This document shows positions 1 through 8,458 of a stretch of 64,000 bases of DNA, in pieces. The notes below the pieces were generated by a model. It had not been told where the DNA came from. It worked only from the letters and a program-made list of their open reading frames with translations, and searched no databases. Source of the stretch: Fundicoccus ignavus. GTDB lineage: Bacteria; Bacillota; Bacilli; Lactobacillales; Aerococcaceae. Made by a program: the position numbers and the translations under genes. The first letter of the stretch is position 1. Every line of letters starts with the position of its first letter. The stretch spans positions 1-64,000 of the forward strand of contig NZ_WJQT01000005.1 in NCBI RefSeq assembly GCF_009659375.1, written 5' to 3'.

Positions 1-10
1 AGTAAGCCAT
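1..10 (-). CDS. Start of an unidentified gene running off the left edge
   Basis: A minus-strand ATG at 10-8 begins M-A-Y and is preceded by AAAGGA seven bases upstream, a good ribosome binding site. Only three codons are in the window, so no product can be named. An imperfect palindrome TTTTTGTGTATACAAAAA at 68-85 lies where a promoter or operator for this gene would be expected. The call depends on the Shine-Dalgarno match only. Confidence 0.3.
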
Positions 11-464
11 GTCGATTTCCTTTCTTATGTGTTTGGTCGTACTTACATCATAACGGAAATCACTGGCTTTTTGTGTATACAAAAATAGTGCTGATGATTT
101 CTCACCAACACTAAAAATTATAGAACCGCTTTTTCTGATGGTTAAACAATTACATTCACTAGCCAAAATACTAAGAAAAAACAGACCGTGTCCACGATTT
201 CTTTTCTTCTACAAAATTTCAAAATGGTTATTTACACCGCTTTGAGTAGCTCAGCGACTTGTTTTCCATAGCGGTATCAAGGGCAATCCACGCAGCTTCT
301 CTGATAATGAGCCAAGCGAATTAGACAGAGCCTAGCCGTTTGATCTGGAAAAGCTTGAACGCCACGATCATCTATAGAGTTTTGAAAGCAACCACCGCCT
401 TAGAAAACAATCAGCTGAACGAAGCAGAAAGAGCGGTAAATCAACGCTAAATTGATAACAGAAC
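11..464. other. Gene-free left margin with one long interspersed repeat copy
   Basis: I see no credible gene here. Positions 1-240 hold the leader of the left-edge gene and otherwise featureless AT-rich sequence. From about 241 to 456 lies a degenerate copy of the interspersed repeat described elsewhere in this annotation, followed at once by the tag terminator. A short reading frame at 368-619 is made of the repeat plus antisense tag sequence and is not a gene. Confidence 0.6.
241..456 (+). repeat. Interspersed intergenic repeat, copy A (degenerate)
   Basis: This stretch matches copies near 33.3, 45.3 and 57.6 kb. Shared blocks are the GTTTTCCATA/GGTATCAAGGGCAA segment, ACAGAGCCTAGCCG, AAGCRACCACCGCCTT and AAATCAAC near the end. 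The right edge abuts the tag terminator, the same arrangement as in the other copies. It is more diverged than the copy at 57.6 kb. Confidence 0.7.
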
Positions 465-508
465 AAAACGCTCTTGAAAGTTGCCATCGCAAGCTTCAAG
501 AGCGTTTT
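465..508 (-). terminator. Terminator of tag
   Basis: A perfect 14-bp inverted repeat, AAAACGCTCTTGAA at 465-478 and TTCAAGAGCGTTTT at 495-508, has A and T tracts at its edges. It lies just downstream of the tag stop codon, and the symmetry would allow it to work in both directions. Confidence 0.85.
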
Positions 509-524
509 AAATATTTTATATAAT

Positions 525-1079
525 TTAACGAAATTCACAAGATAAATCATGATCATTGATGATTCCAATTGCTTGTAAATAAGAGTAAATGGTGACAGAA
601 CCAATAAATTTGAAACCACGTTTTTTCATATCTTTGGTCACACGATCACTTAACTCACTGGAAGTCGGACGCTCATCTGTTTCATTGAGAAGCGTTTCGC
701 CAGCTGTAAACGACCAAATATAAGTATCAAACTGCCCAAACTCGGCTTGAACTTTAAGAAAAGCCTGAGCGTTAGCGATGGTCGCTAGTATTTTGCCACG
801 GTGTCGAATGATGTTGGCGTTGTTGCTCAGTTCTTCGACTTTTACGTCATCATATTGCGCAATCTTGTGGTAGTCAAATTGATCAAAAGCTTCCGCAAAA
901 TACGTTTGCTTCGATAAAACTAACTGCCAAGAAAGCCCAACATGAAAAGATTCTAACACTAGCCATTTAAAAAGTTCAAGGTCATCATGTTCCGGTTTGC
1001 CCCAAACAGTATCATGGTAAGCGACGTAGTAATCAGGTTTGCCAGCAATCCATTGGCAACGTTGTGGTTCAATTGACAT
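525..1079 (-). CDS. tag: DNA-3-methyladenine glycosylase I
   Basis: This 184-residue protein matches the Tag family over its full length. Tag removes 3-methyladenine from alkylated DNA in base excision repair. The family zinc ligands are present: Cys8 near the start, His in AYHD (about 22), and the closing His and Cys in NDHDLSC. The LESFHVGLSW and IRHRGKI blocks and the KKRGFKFIG segment are also typical. It is followed by a strong terminator and is the last gene of the minus-strand block. Family assignment is secure; substrate preference is taken from the family. Confidence 0.93.
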   Translation of the reverse strand: MSIEPQRCQWIAGKPDYYVAYHDTVWGKPEHDDLELFKWLVLESFHVGLSWQLVLSKQTYFAEAFDQFDYHKIAQYDDVKVEELSNNANIIRHRGKILATIANAQAFLKVQAEFGQFDTYIWSFTAGETLLNETDERPTSSELSDRVTKDMKKRGFKFIGSVTIYSYLQAIGIINDHDLSCEFR

Positions 1080-1097
1080 AAAGTGAGCACCTACTTT

Positions 1098-2084
1098 CTA
1101 GTAAAGCTTCGAAACTTGCAGGATCGAATAAATTGCCAGACTAATCATACAGATAAAATTAATTTCCTTGGTCAGAATGAAAAAGGCCAAATATTCGCGT
1201 ACTACTGAGTATCCCCAAGAAAATACCGACGAACGTGCGCCTTTCATTTCAATCTGCACTTGATTTTGCCAAGCAAAAAAGTGCGTCCGAATTAAATGGA
1301 AAGAACTTGTTACGACTAAGACAGGTTCTGGATTTTGTAGAAGTTGCTTAGTAAAATAAAAATTTTCATCTGTGTTTAAAGCACGATTCTCACACACGAT
1401 ATCTTCTGCTGGAATTCCCTGAGCAAGTAAAAATCCAGCCATCTCTTCAGCTTCCGTTGGACTTTCCGGATCAATACTTCCACCTGTTACAAAAATTTTC
1501 GTCGGTTTCTCTTGTGCACGATTTGCCAAATAGTTATTAACCGCTAACTCCAAACGCTCTCTTAAAGTCTCACTCAATACACCTTCATCATCAATCTTGG
1601 CACCTAACACAATAATTTCAGTATAATTATTTTTCTTCGGCCAGAATTTCAGAATTAAATTCAATAACACATAGCTAATAAAGGTCGCAATCAAATACAT
1701 GGCAATGTAAACGTACATGCCCATAAAACGAATAATTTCTAAATAACCATGTTGCAGTATCATCCAGACGGTGTAGGCGGTGAAAGCCAGCACTACACCA
1801 ACAATTACCACACTTATTGCATAACGAAACGGATTACCATTCCGATGCTGCATCGTTTTCTGCATCACCAATAAGGCAAATAATAACAGAAAGAAGGGAA
1901 TGACCACGGTCATAAAAGCCCCTGATAAATAGAAAAAATAGCGAATCATAAAGATAGGGGTCAAAGAACCATATTCAAAAATTGCAAACAATAAACTTGT
2001 GATACCATATAAAGCAAATACGACCGGCTGTAAATAGACCTGCTTAAGACGGATTGCCAATAACATCAAGGCAAATAAAGCCAC
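1098..2084 (-). CDS. YdcF-like DUF218 membrane protein
   Basis: The N-terminal half (about residues 1-148) is strongly hydrophobic with about five membrane spans. The C-terminal half is a DUF218 (YdcF/SanA-like) domain beginning at IIVLGA and containing VTGG, ENRALNTDEN and TSSFHLIR. Members are linked to cell-envelope functions, but the reaction here is unknown. The start is doubtful. The GTG at 2084 has no good ribosome binding site and cuts into a hydrophobic segment, and a run of seven G residues (minus strand) lies at 2108-2114 just upstream. One more G would join the frame to an ATG at 2137. Confidence 0.75.
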   Translation of the reverse strand: MALFALMLLAIRLKQVYLQPVVFALYGITSLLFAIFEYGSLTPIFMIRYFFYLSGAFMTVVIPFFLLLFALLVMQKTMQHRNGNPFRYAISVVIVGVVLAFTAYTVWMILQHGYLEIIRFMGMYVYIAMYLIATFISYVLLNLILKFWPKKNNYTEIIVLGAKIDDEGVLSETLRERLELAVNNYLANRAQEKPTKIFVTGGSIDPESPTEAEEMAGFLLAQGIPAEDIVCENRALNTDENFYFTKQLLQNPEPVLVVTSSFHLIRTHFFAWQNQVQIEMKGARSSVFSWGYSVVREYLAFFILTKEINFICMISLAIYSILQVSKLY

Positions 2085-2153
2085 AGCAACTAGATAGAAT
2101 ATAAAATCCCCCCCAATCTATTGAAAACAAGCGACATTCAGACCCAATGAGTC

Positions 2154-3047
2154 TTAAATCTCGTGATAAGCTTGATAAACCACTTGCTTTTTCACATCAC
2201 GTAATTTAGCGACATGCTTAATGGCATCTTTCGCTGACATGGCTTCTTCCTCGATAAAGTACAGCACCTGCTCTTTATACGGTTGCTCCGCCAAGCCATC
2301 GATTTCAGCGTTTGTGCCCATTGCGTCAGCTAATTGACCGCCTTCAATCATCAAGACAATTTCACCTTTTAAGGTAGTTTCATCGAGATAAGCAACTAAC
2401 TCAGCGGCTGTGCCACGTAAATATTCTTCATAGCGTTTGGTTAACTCTCGGGCAATCACTACTTGTACACTAGCGCCGAGTTCTTTATGAATCGCTTGGA
2501 TAGCCTTTTTAATTCGAAATGGCGACTCGTAAAAGATCGCTGTTTCCATACGACTCCCTACTAAGTTTAAAACTGCCTTTTGTTCTTTGCTTGCGCGAGG
2601 GAAGAAACCATAGTAGGTAAAGGTTTCACTCGATAAACCAGAAGCAATTAGAGCCGTTAAAGCAGCATTCGCTCCTGGCAAGGCAATCACTGAAATTTCT
2701 GCCTGCATACAAGCTTGCACCAAAGGATGCCCTGGATCATTAATTAATGGCAAACCAGCATCTGAAACTAAGGCTAAGTCCGATCCCGTTTCCAATAATT
2801 CAATCAACTCATCCACTTCATGTGGACGACTGTGCTCATGAAAACTACGCATCTTTGTGTCAATTTCAAAATGATTGAACAGTTTAATTGTGTGGCGAGT
2901 ATCTTCTGCCAATACTAAGGAGACGCTTTTAAGTGTATTAATCGCGCGAAAGGTCATATCTTCTAAATTACCGATGGGTGTCGGCACCAGATATAAACGT
3001 CCTTTAGTTGTATCGACTGACTGATTAAAACTTGATTGTATTTGCAT
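2154..3047 (-). CDS. rsmI: 16S rRNA 2'-O-ribose C1402 methyltransferase
   Basis: The 297-residue protein belongs to the tetrapyrrole-methylase-like RsmI family, which methylates C1402 in the decoding centre using S-adenosylmethionine. It shows the family signatures VPTPIGNLEDM, LAEDTRHT, SDAGLPLINDPG and PGANAALTALIASG. An AAGGAGG ribosome binding site precedes the ATG. It sits in the conserved order yabA - trmN6 - yazA - rsmI. Confidence 0.95.
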   Translation of the reverse strand: MQIQSSFNQSVDTTKGRLYLVPTPIGNLEDMTFRAINTLKSVSLVLAEDTRHTIKLFNHFEIDTKMRSFHEHSRPHEVDELIELLETGSDLALVSDAGLPLINDPGHPLVQACMQAEISVIALPGANAALTALIASGLSSETFTYYGFFPRASKEQKAVLNLVGSRMETAIFYESPFRIKKAIQAIHKELGASVQVVIARELTKRYEEYLRGTAAELVAYLDETTLKGEIVLMIEGGQLADAMGTNAEIDGLAEQPYKEQVLYFIEEEAMSAKDAIKHVAKLRDVKKQVVYQAYHEI

Positions 3048-3074
3048 GGCGTCTACCTCCTTATGTTTAATTAT

Positions 3075-3443
3075 CTAAATTTCTTCGGTTTCATTTGTTA
3101 TTGTTGGATTAACTATCGTTGCTTCTTCTGGAATACGATTCACCAGTACAAAACCATTGCTTTTAACATCCGCAACCCCTTGTTCAAGTAAGAAAGCTTC
3201 TTTAGCAGAACGACTCAAGCGTTTAAAGTGGTACTCAGCCGACATCGCTAAAGATTTCGTGCTCCACTTTTCAGCATAAATCATTTTAAGTGGCTGACGC
3301 TTACGAACCCGTGTATATTTAGCACCTTTACCAGCATTATGAGTGGCTAAGCGCGCTGTTAAATCCGTTGTAAAGCCGCCATAAAGCGTCTGATCAGCAC
3401 AATATAACACATAAAAGTAAAATTGCTTATCTTTGCTAGCCAA
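3075..3443 (-). CDS. GIY-YIG endonuclease-domain protein, YazA type
   Basis: A compact GIY-YIG nuclease fold is visible as [19 protein letters not shown] followed by [18 protein letters not shown] and the [10 protein letters not shown] segment. Stand-alone proteins of this type have no well-defined cellular role. The gene overlaps the end of trmN6. I chose the TTG at 3443, which has AGGCG upstream and gives about 122 residues, close to the family size. An in-frame ATG at 3476 is the alternative. Confidence 0.85.
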   Translation of the reverse strand: MASKDKQFYFYVLYCADQTLYGGFTTDLTARLATHNAGKGAKYTRVRKRQPLKMIYAEKWSTKSLAMSAEYHFKRLSRSAKEAFLLEQGVADVKSNGFVLVNRIPEEATIVNPTITNETEEI

Positions 3444-4191
3444 AATAAATCGCCTGCATCTCTTCCGTATATTCATTCTCTTCAGTATGCACAATGATTG
3501 GCGGCTCAATCTTGACACCTTGGCGCCCGCCACGATAAATCGCTTCAACTAAAATAGCATTCGCATTCTGACTAACTTTAGGATGAACAAAACGAATTCG
3601 ATGAATCGAAAACTGATGCTTCAATAAAGTCTCCGTAATATCATCTAAACGATCCGGACGATGAACGAAGTACAACTTCCCTTTCTCACGAATTAACACT
3701 GAAGCTTTGTAAATCCACTGATCTAACGTTAAAGTCACTTCATGGCGAGCCATCGCATGACTGGTTAAACGATGTTGATCCTTCGTACGATCCACCGCAA
3801 AATAAGGAGGATTACAGCTAATAATATCAAATAATTGCTTAGGTTTCGTTAAGTCATTAATATCGGCTTCCATGATCTCGATTTGATCCGTCAACTGATT
3901 CAATTGGACACTGCGTCGCGCCATATCCACTAGCTCACTTTGCAGTTCAACGCCCACAAGTGGCCTTGTAGTTCGATAACTCAACAAAAGCGGAACAACA
4001 CCATTTCCAGTACAAAAATCAATATAACGAAAAGCCCGGCGCTCTGGCAAAGTGATAAAATCTGCTAATAAAATAGCATCCACTGAGAAAGCAAAATAAT
4101 CCGGGCTTTGAATAATTTTGAGATCTTCGCGGATAAACGTATCAACTCGTTCATTCGGATGAACGAGCTGCGCGAATGAGTCATTTAACAT
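3436..4191 (-). CDS. trmN6: tRNA1(Val) (adenine37-N6)-methyltransferase-like protein
   Basis: This 251-residue class I methyltransferase (YabB/TrmN6 type) has the SAM-binding segment [13 protein letters not shown] and the catalytic NPPY motif (SCNPPYF) used for N6-adenine methylation. By family it modifies A37 of tRNA1(Val). It starts with ATG and its last codons overlap the GIY-YIG gene, indicating translational coupling. The gene pair is a common arrangement in Firmicutes. Confidence 0.9.
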   Translation of the reverse strand: MLNDSFAQLVHPNERVDTFIREDLKIIQSPDYFAFSVDAILLADFITLPERRAFRYIDFCTGNGVVPLLLSYRTTRPLVGVELQSELVDMARRSVQLNQLTDQIEIMEADINDLTKPKQLFDIISCNPPYFAVDRTKDQHRLTSHAMARHEVTLTLDQWIYKASVLIREKGKLYFVHRPDRLDDITETLLKHQFSIHRIRFVHPKVSQNANAILVEAIYRGGRQGVKIEPPIIVHTEENEYTEEMQAIYFG

Positions 4192-4248
4192 GAATTAATT
4201 TCTCTCCTTAAAACTGGCTTTAATTGCCTCGTTGATGACCAACACAAT

Positions 4249-4623
4249 TTAATTGTGGTCTAAACCATCCAAAACACCTTGGCAGAACATACATTCCTCA
4301 TCAGGATAACGTTGGGAGCCAAAATATGGATGACAAACATGAATGCCTTCATCATAAAAAGTTTGTAGACGATCTTTACCACTTGCATTATCATCAGTGA
4401 CTGCTTCCATTTGCTCAGCAGTCGATTGTTCTTCATTATTAGTCGCTGGCGTTTGGTAGTTCTGACTGACCAAACTCATCAATTCGTGATTACGCATACG
4501 CAAACGGTTATTTTCTTCCATTAGTTCATTCAAGGCACCTGAAAGTCGGGCCACAGTTTCACTTAATTGGATGAGCTGCTCGGATGAATGATCGAGTAGT
4601 TGCTTAATATCTTGATAGTCCAT
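4249..4623 (-). CDS. yabA: Replication initiation control protein YabA
   Basis: YabA binds DnaA and the DnaN clamp and restrains initiation at oriC. The 124-residue protein has an N-terminal coiled coil (about residues 1-60), an acidic variable linker, and a C-terminal zinc-binding domain with ligands in HVCHPYF and CMFC. A CAGGAGGAG ribosome binding site fixes the start at 4623. It sits next to holB as in other Firmicutes. Confidence 0.93.
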   Translation of the reverse strand: MDYQDIKQLLDHSSEQLIQLSETVARLSGALNELMEENNRLRMRNHELMSLVSQNYQTPATNNEEQSTAEQMEAVTDDNASGKDRLQTFYDEGIHVCHPYFGSQRYPDEECMFCQGVLDGLDHN

Positions 4624-4673
4624 GCGCACTCCTCCTGTCTTAATTGTTCTAATTACTTTATCTAACCTGCTTG

Positions 4674-5663
4674 TTAGCGCCACTGACATAGCTTAATCGC
4701 TAAACGCTCAAAAGCTAATTGCGGACTAACATTGGCACTGACGCGTTGTTTAACTTCAAATAATGTTTGGTTCACATTCAATAAGTGTGTGATTGCGAGC
4801 GAATGTTGGGCCAATAACTGTTGAACAAACTTCGCTTGAATCCCTACTTTCGGAGATTCCGTTGAATTTGAAGCAGTTAATTGACGAACGGTACTGTGGT
4901 TCAGCATCAATAAATAATCGATGCTATCGAGAGTTTGTTGAACTGACAAAAAAGGTTTTAGGCGACTTTGAATCACAACAAAAGCCGAACGGTTACCCGT
5001 CGCCAACAAATTGTAAAATTGATTCAATGCCAAGAACCAGTTTTGAATGTCATTTTCATCATAATCCTCTACCAAACGCTCAACCGTTTCACTTGAAAAG
5101 CGAGCGATGATTTGGGCATGGGCACTCGTCACCCCTTGATTTTGTAACTGTTCGATAATAAAGGCCTGATCGTCTGGTTGGAAATGGATTTGCTGCACAC
5201 GCGAGCGAATAGTGGGAAGTAATTGTTCAGCCTCTTTCGCAAGTAAAAACATATGCACATTTGCAACAGGCTCTTCAAGGAATGTTAACAAGGCATTAGC
5301 TGCTGATGGATTCATACTCTCAGCCGCTTCAATCACTGCGATCTTAAACAGCCCTTCCACCGGACTTTTAACTAACCAATCTTTCAATTCACGAATTTGA
5401 TCCACTCGGACTGACTTACCGTCGGGTTCAATTGTCAGAATATCTGGATACTGGTCAGCGGATATTCGTTCACACACTTCACAATTTTGACAAGCCTGTC
5501 CCTTTTCCGCGAAAGATGGGCATGCCAAAGCCTGACCAACACTTTTGACGACTGCTCGCTTGCCGGGTAGATCGTCGCCCGTAAATAAATAACCGTGCGA
5601 AAGCTGCCTTTGGGCAATCAAGTTATTGAAATAAGTTTGGAATTGTTCAGTTTGTTGATTCAT
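4674..5663 (-). CDS. holB: DNA polymerase III subunit delta prime
   Basis: The 329-residue protein is the delta-prime clamp-loader subunit. It has a AAA+ N-terminal domain with the four-cysteine zinc module CQNCEVCERI around residues 60-67, a SAANALLTFLEEP sensor region and the SRVQQI motif. The Walker A loop (GDDLPGKR) is degenerate, as expected for delta prime. It is downstream of tmk and the c-di-AMP receptor genes in the standard order. Confidence 0.93.
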   Translation of the reverse strand: MNQQTEQFQTYFNNLIAQRQLSHGYLFTGDDLPGKRAVVKSVGQALACPSFAEKGQACQNCEVCERISADQYPDILTIEPDGKSVRVDQIRELKDWLVKSPVEGLFKIAVIEAAESMNPSAANALLTFLEEPVANVHMFLLAKEAEQLLPTIRSRVQQIHFQPDDQAFIIEQLQNQGVTSAHAQIIARFSSETVERLVEDYDENDIQNWFLALNQFYNLLATGNRSAFVVIQSRLKPFLSVQQTLDSIDYLLMLNHSTVRQLTASNSTESPKVGIQAKFVQQLLAQHSLAITHLLNVNQTLFEVKQRVSANVSPQLAFERLAIKLCQWR

Positions 5664-5746
5664 GTTTCAAACACCTACGTATCTTTTTGAGATGAAAGCT
5701 TGTTCAAATCAGGTTTCATTCACCTGACTCGAACAAGCTCATGCCG

Positions 5747-6076
5747 TTAATATTGATAAAATTGCTCTACTTCTAATACAATCACCAGTGCGCCTCCGAC
5801 CACAATTTCTAATGCTTGGGTACGGTGTTTCGCAAATTTTGCTGTTCGCGTTTGGGGTTCTTCCACAAATTCTTCACGCGCCTGCGTATTGTCGCGAATC
5901 AAGGCTAACAAGTCCTCTAGTTTTGCATCTTCAATTCCAATCAGAAAACTGACCGTTCCTTCACGCATAAAACTAGCTGAAGACTTCAATTTGGTACTTC
6001 GGAAATTCCCTTCTACCAAAGCCCGATTCAATTGATTTCGATCGATTGTGTGTACAACCGCAATGACTAGCTTCAT
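5747..6076 (-). CDS. Diverged paralogue of the PII-like c-di-AMP receptor
   Basis: The 109-residue protein aligns end to end with the neighbouring DarA protein, starting MKLVIAVV and ending in a VVGGALVIVLEVEQFYQY-like tail. It is therefore a tandem duplicate of the DUF970 PII-like trimeric receptor. The loop that binds c-di-AMP in DarA/PstA differs: KLKSSASFMREGTVSF replaces KLSSTGGFLRSGNTTF. It may have lost or changed ligand binding or may form mixed trimers. That is inference. Confidence 0.85.
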   Translation of the reverse strand: MKLVIAVVHTIDRNQLNRALVEGNFRSTKLKSSASFMREGTVSFLIGIEDAKLEDLLALIRDNTQAREEFVEEPQTRTAKFAKHRTQALEIVVGGALVIVLEVEQFYQY

Positions 6077-6161
6077 AAAATCCCTTCTTCACTTTGACAA
6101 AGTTACCGACAAGGGGCTTAGCTACCTAGAGTTTGAACAAATTGCCCTAAACGCTCGGCAA

Positions 6162-6491
6162 TTAAAATTGATGGAAACTGTCAATTGGTAAGACGAACAC
6201 AGTCGCTCCACCCACTTCAACGCGAATTGGATAAGAAGCTGAAATATCTAAACTAACATCCAAATGGATTGGGGATGAAATATATTGTTCACGTGATTCT
6301 GAACAACTCTTAATAATATCTAACACTTCATCAACAAGATGATCTTCTACCCCTAGTAAAAAGGTTGTGTTGCCGGAACGTAAAAAACCACCTGTACTAC
6401 TCAACTTTGTTGCACGAATATTGGCTTCTAAAAAGGCATTACTTAAAATATTCTGATCTTGATCTTGGACAATTGCGATAACTAATTTCAT
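6162..6491 (-). CDS. darA: PII-like cyclic di-AMP receptor
   Basis: This 109-residue protein matches the DarA/PstA family, a homotrimeric PII-like sensor of cyclic di-AMP. The conserved ligand-site segment KLSSTGGFLRSGNTTF and the C-terminal VEVGGATVFVLP are intact. A GGAGGG ribosome binding site places the start at 6491, nine codons inside the longer frame. It lies between tmk and holB as is usual in Firmicutes. Its downstream target is not known. Confidence 0.92.
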   Translation of the reverse strand: MKLVIAIVQDQDQNILSNAFLEANIRATKLSSTGGFLRSGNTTFLLGVEDHLVDEVLDIIKSCSESREQYISSPIHLDVSLDISASYPIRVEVGGATVFVLPIDSFHQF

Positions 6492-6520
6492 CTTAATCCC
6501 TCCTGTTTGGTTGTTCATCG

Positions 6521-7156
6521 TTAAATCATTTGTTTTTCTTTCAAAATATGATAGATTTTTTCAGTGATTTCATCGATTGTTTGAGTACCATCCACTAAGA
6601 CAATGCGGTCTGAGCTTGCTTCGAAAGAAAGAAACGCATCTCGAACCAAATTATGGAAAGAAACACCTTCTCGGTCTAAACGATCATACTGTCGCTGACC
6701 TTTAGCCTGATTAATTCTTTCTAAACCAATTTCCGCTGGTACATCAATTAAAATAGTCAAATCTGGTAAATGATTATCAATCGCAAACTGATTGATTTCC
6801 CAAATTAAATCCGTCGGTATATTGCGCGCTACCCCTTGATAAGCTAGCGAGCTATCCACGAATCGATCACAAATCACTAATTTACCTGCTTCAAGAGCCG
6901 GCAATATTTTTTCAACGAGATGTTGACGACGAGCAGCCGCGAATAATAAAGCCTCCGTGCGCGCATCCATCTCAGTATTCTCTACATCTAGAATGACATT
7001 GCGAATCTGTTCTGAGATTTTAATCCCACCAGGTTCACGTGTCGTCATGAAGTCCGTTATGCCATCAGCCTCTAATTTTGCAACTAATGCTTTAACAACG
7101 CTTGTTTTACCAGCGCCATCTGGACCTTCAATCGAAATAAATTTCCCGTAAGTCAT
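6521..7156 (-). CDS. tmk: Thymidylate kinase
   Basis: The 211-residue enzyme phosphorylates dTMP to dTDP. It has the P-loop SIEGPDGAGKTS near the start, the DR(F/Y) motif DRFVDSSLAYQG, and a lid region around RINQAKGQRQYDRLD. Length and synteny (recR upstream, darA downstream) agree with the family. Confidence 0.95.
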   Translation of the reverse strand: MTYGKFISIEGPDGAGKTSVVKALVAKLEADGITDFMTTREPGGIKISEQIRNVILDVENTEMDARTEALLFAAARRQHLVEKILPALEAGKLVICDRFVDSSLAYQGVARNIPTDLIWEINQFAIDNHLPDLTILIDVPAEIGLERINQAKGQRQYDRLDREGVSFHNLVRDAFLSFEASSDRIVLVDGTQTIDEITEKIYHILKEKQMI

Positions 7157-7197
7157 GGTCTATCCTTTCAAAATACTTCTCAGAATCCTCTCGCGAA

Positions 7198-7794
7198 TTA
7201 TAACTCGCGGCGTCCCTCAATAGCGCGGAACAAGGTCATCTCATCAGCATATTCTATATCACTCCCTACTGACAAACCGTGCGCTAAACGCGTCACTTTA
7301 ATACCAGCGGGTTTGATTAAACGAGACAAGTAAGTAGCCGTCGCTTCACCTTCAGCAGTCGCATTGGTCGCGATAATCACTTCTTGAATTGTGTCGTCTT
7401 GTAATCTTTTAATTAATGGTGCAATATTTAAATCTTCTGGTCCCGTTCCTTCTAAAGGTGACAGTACGCCATGCAAGACATGATATAGACCATGATATTC
7501 TTGCATACGGTCAAAAGATGCGACATCTCTAGGATCTTCAACGACTAAAACTTGCGAACGATCTCTTTGTGGATCCGCACATACCATACAAGGATCTGTA
7601 TCGGTAATGTTGCCACACACACTACAATAAGTTAAATCACGTTTAACATTGATTAATGCTTGCGCAAATTCTGTCACGTCCGCTTCATTCATTTCTAAAA
7701 CATAAAAAGCTAAACGTGCTGCCGTTTTTGCACCAATCCCAGGTAGTTTTGTAAAACTATTCATTAGTTTTGCGATAGGTGCCGGGTATTGCAT
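7198..7794 (-). CDS. recR: Recombination mediator RecR
   Basis: The 198-residue protein has the helix-hairpin-helix [15 protein letters not shown], a four-cysteine zinc finger ([17 protein letters not shown]) and a Toprim domain ([13 protein letters not shown] onward). RecR acts with RecO and RecF in loading RecA at gaps. It follows ybaB by about 30 bases, the standard dnaX-ybaB-recR order, although dnaX itself has been moved away by inserted plus-strand genes. Confidence 0.95.
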   Translation of the reverse strand: MQYPAPIAKLMNSFTKLPGIGAKTAARLAFYVLEMNEADVTEFAQALINVKRDLTYCSVCGNITDTDPCMVCADPQRDRSQVLVVEDPRDVASFDRMQEYHGLYHVLHGVLSPLEGTGPEDLNIAPLIKRLQDDTIQEVIIATNATAEGEATATYLSRLIKPAGIKVTRLAHGLSVGSDIEYADEMTLFRAIEGRREL

Positions 7795-7825
7795 TCTCTT
7801 AAACCCTCTTTTCTACTTGCTTGAA

Positions 7826-8152
7826 TTAGAATGGTAAATTCAAGCCTTTAGTGAATTTACCCATGCGATCTTCTGTTGTTTGATCAACTTTCGATAAAGC
7901 TTCGTTCACAGTTGCGATCACTAAATCTTGTAACATTTCAATATCATCTGGATCTACTAAAGCTTCAGCTAATTCGATTTCAAGTACTTCTTTCTTACCA
8001 GAGACTTTCACTTTCACTAAATCATTGGAACTCGCTGCAGAGAATTCAGAATTTTGGATAGCGTTTTGCTCTTTTTCCATCTCTTTCTGCATCTTTTGCA
8101 TTTTCTGCATCATTCCTTGCATGTTACCCATGCCACCCATTCCTCTTGCCAT
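7826..8152 (-). CDS. ybaB: YbaB/EbfC nucleoid-associated protein
   Basis: A 108-residue DNA-binding protein of the YbaB/EbfC family with a methionine- and glycine-rich N terminus (MARGMGGMGNMQGMM), a coiled-coil helix and the conserved VKVSGKKEVLEI strand. The AAAGGAG ribosome binding site sets the start at 8152. It is partnered with recR as in most bacteria. Confidence 0.93.
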   Translation of the reverse strand: MARGMGGMGNMQGMMQKMQKMQKEMEKEQNAIQNSEFSAASSNDLVKVKVSGKKEVLEIELAEALVDPDDIEMLQDLVIATVNEALSKVDQTTEDRMGKFTKGLNLPF

Positions 8153-8377
8153 TAACAATTCTCCTTTATATAAAAACAATCTTTTTTAGATACTTTCATT
8201 TTAGCATATCCATAGGTAAATAACCAAAGTATGTTGTATCTTATCCACCTAAATCATGTTGAAATCTCGCGACTTTGTACGAGCCAGAGCGAGCCAATTC
8301 GCTTACCTCGTAGTTTGTTAATTTTTCATTGGATTCTTATTTTGGCATGTTTGTTTAACTTTATTCTCATTTAAAGT

Positions 8378-8406
8378 TTGACTAACTGCCTTTAACCTTT
8401 TAAACT
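8378..8406 (+). promoter_or_regulatory. Promoter of the D-lactate dehydrogenase gene
   Basis: A TTGACT -35 at 8378-8383 and a TAAACT -10 at 8401-8406 are separated by 17 bases, and transcription would begin about 40 bases before the AGAAGGAG ribosome binding site. The rest of the 8153-8458 gap shows nothing else I can name. Confidence 0.6.
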
Positions 8407-8458
8407 TAAGCATTATGACCACATTCGTCTGACGACGATATGTAGAAGGAGCAAGTCA

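Noticed and set aside
368-619. Short reading frame at the left side, with similar frames at 45296-45505, 49290-49493 and 57762-57983
   Set aside because: All four encode the same kind of peptide because they run across copies of the interspersed repeat, with no ribosome binding sites. They are by-products of the repeat.
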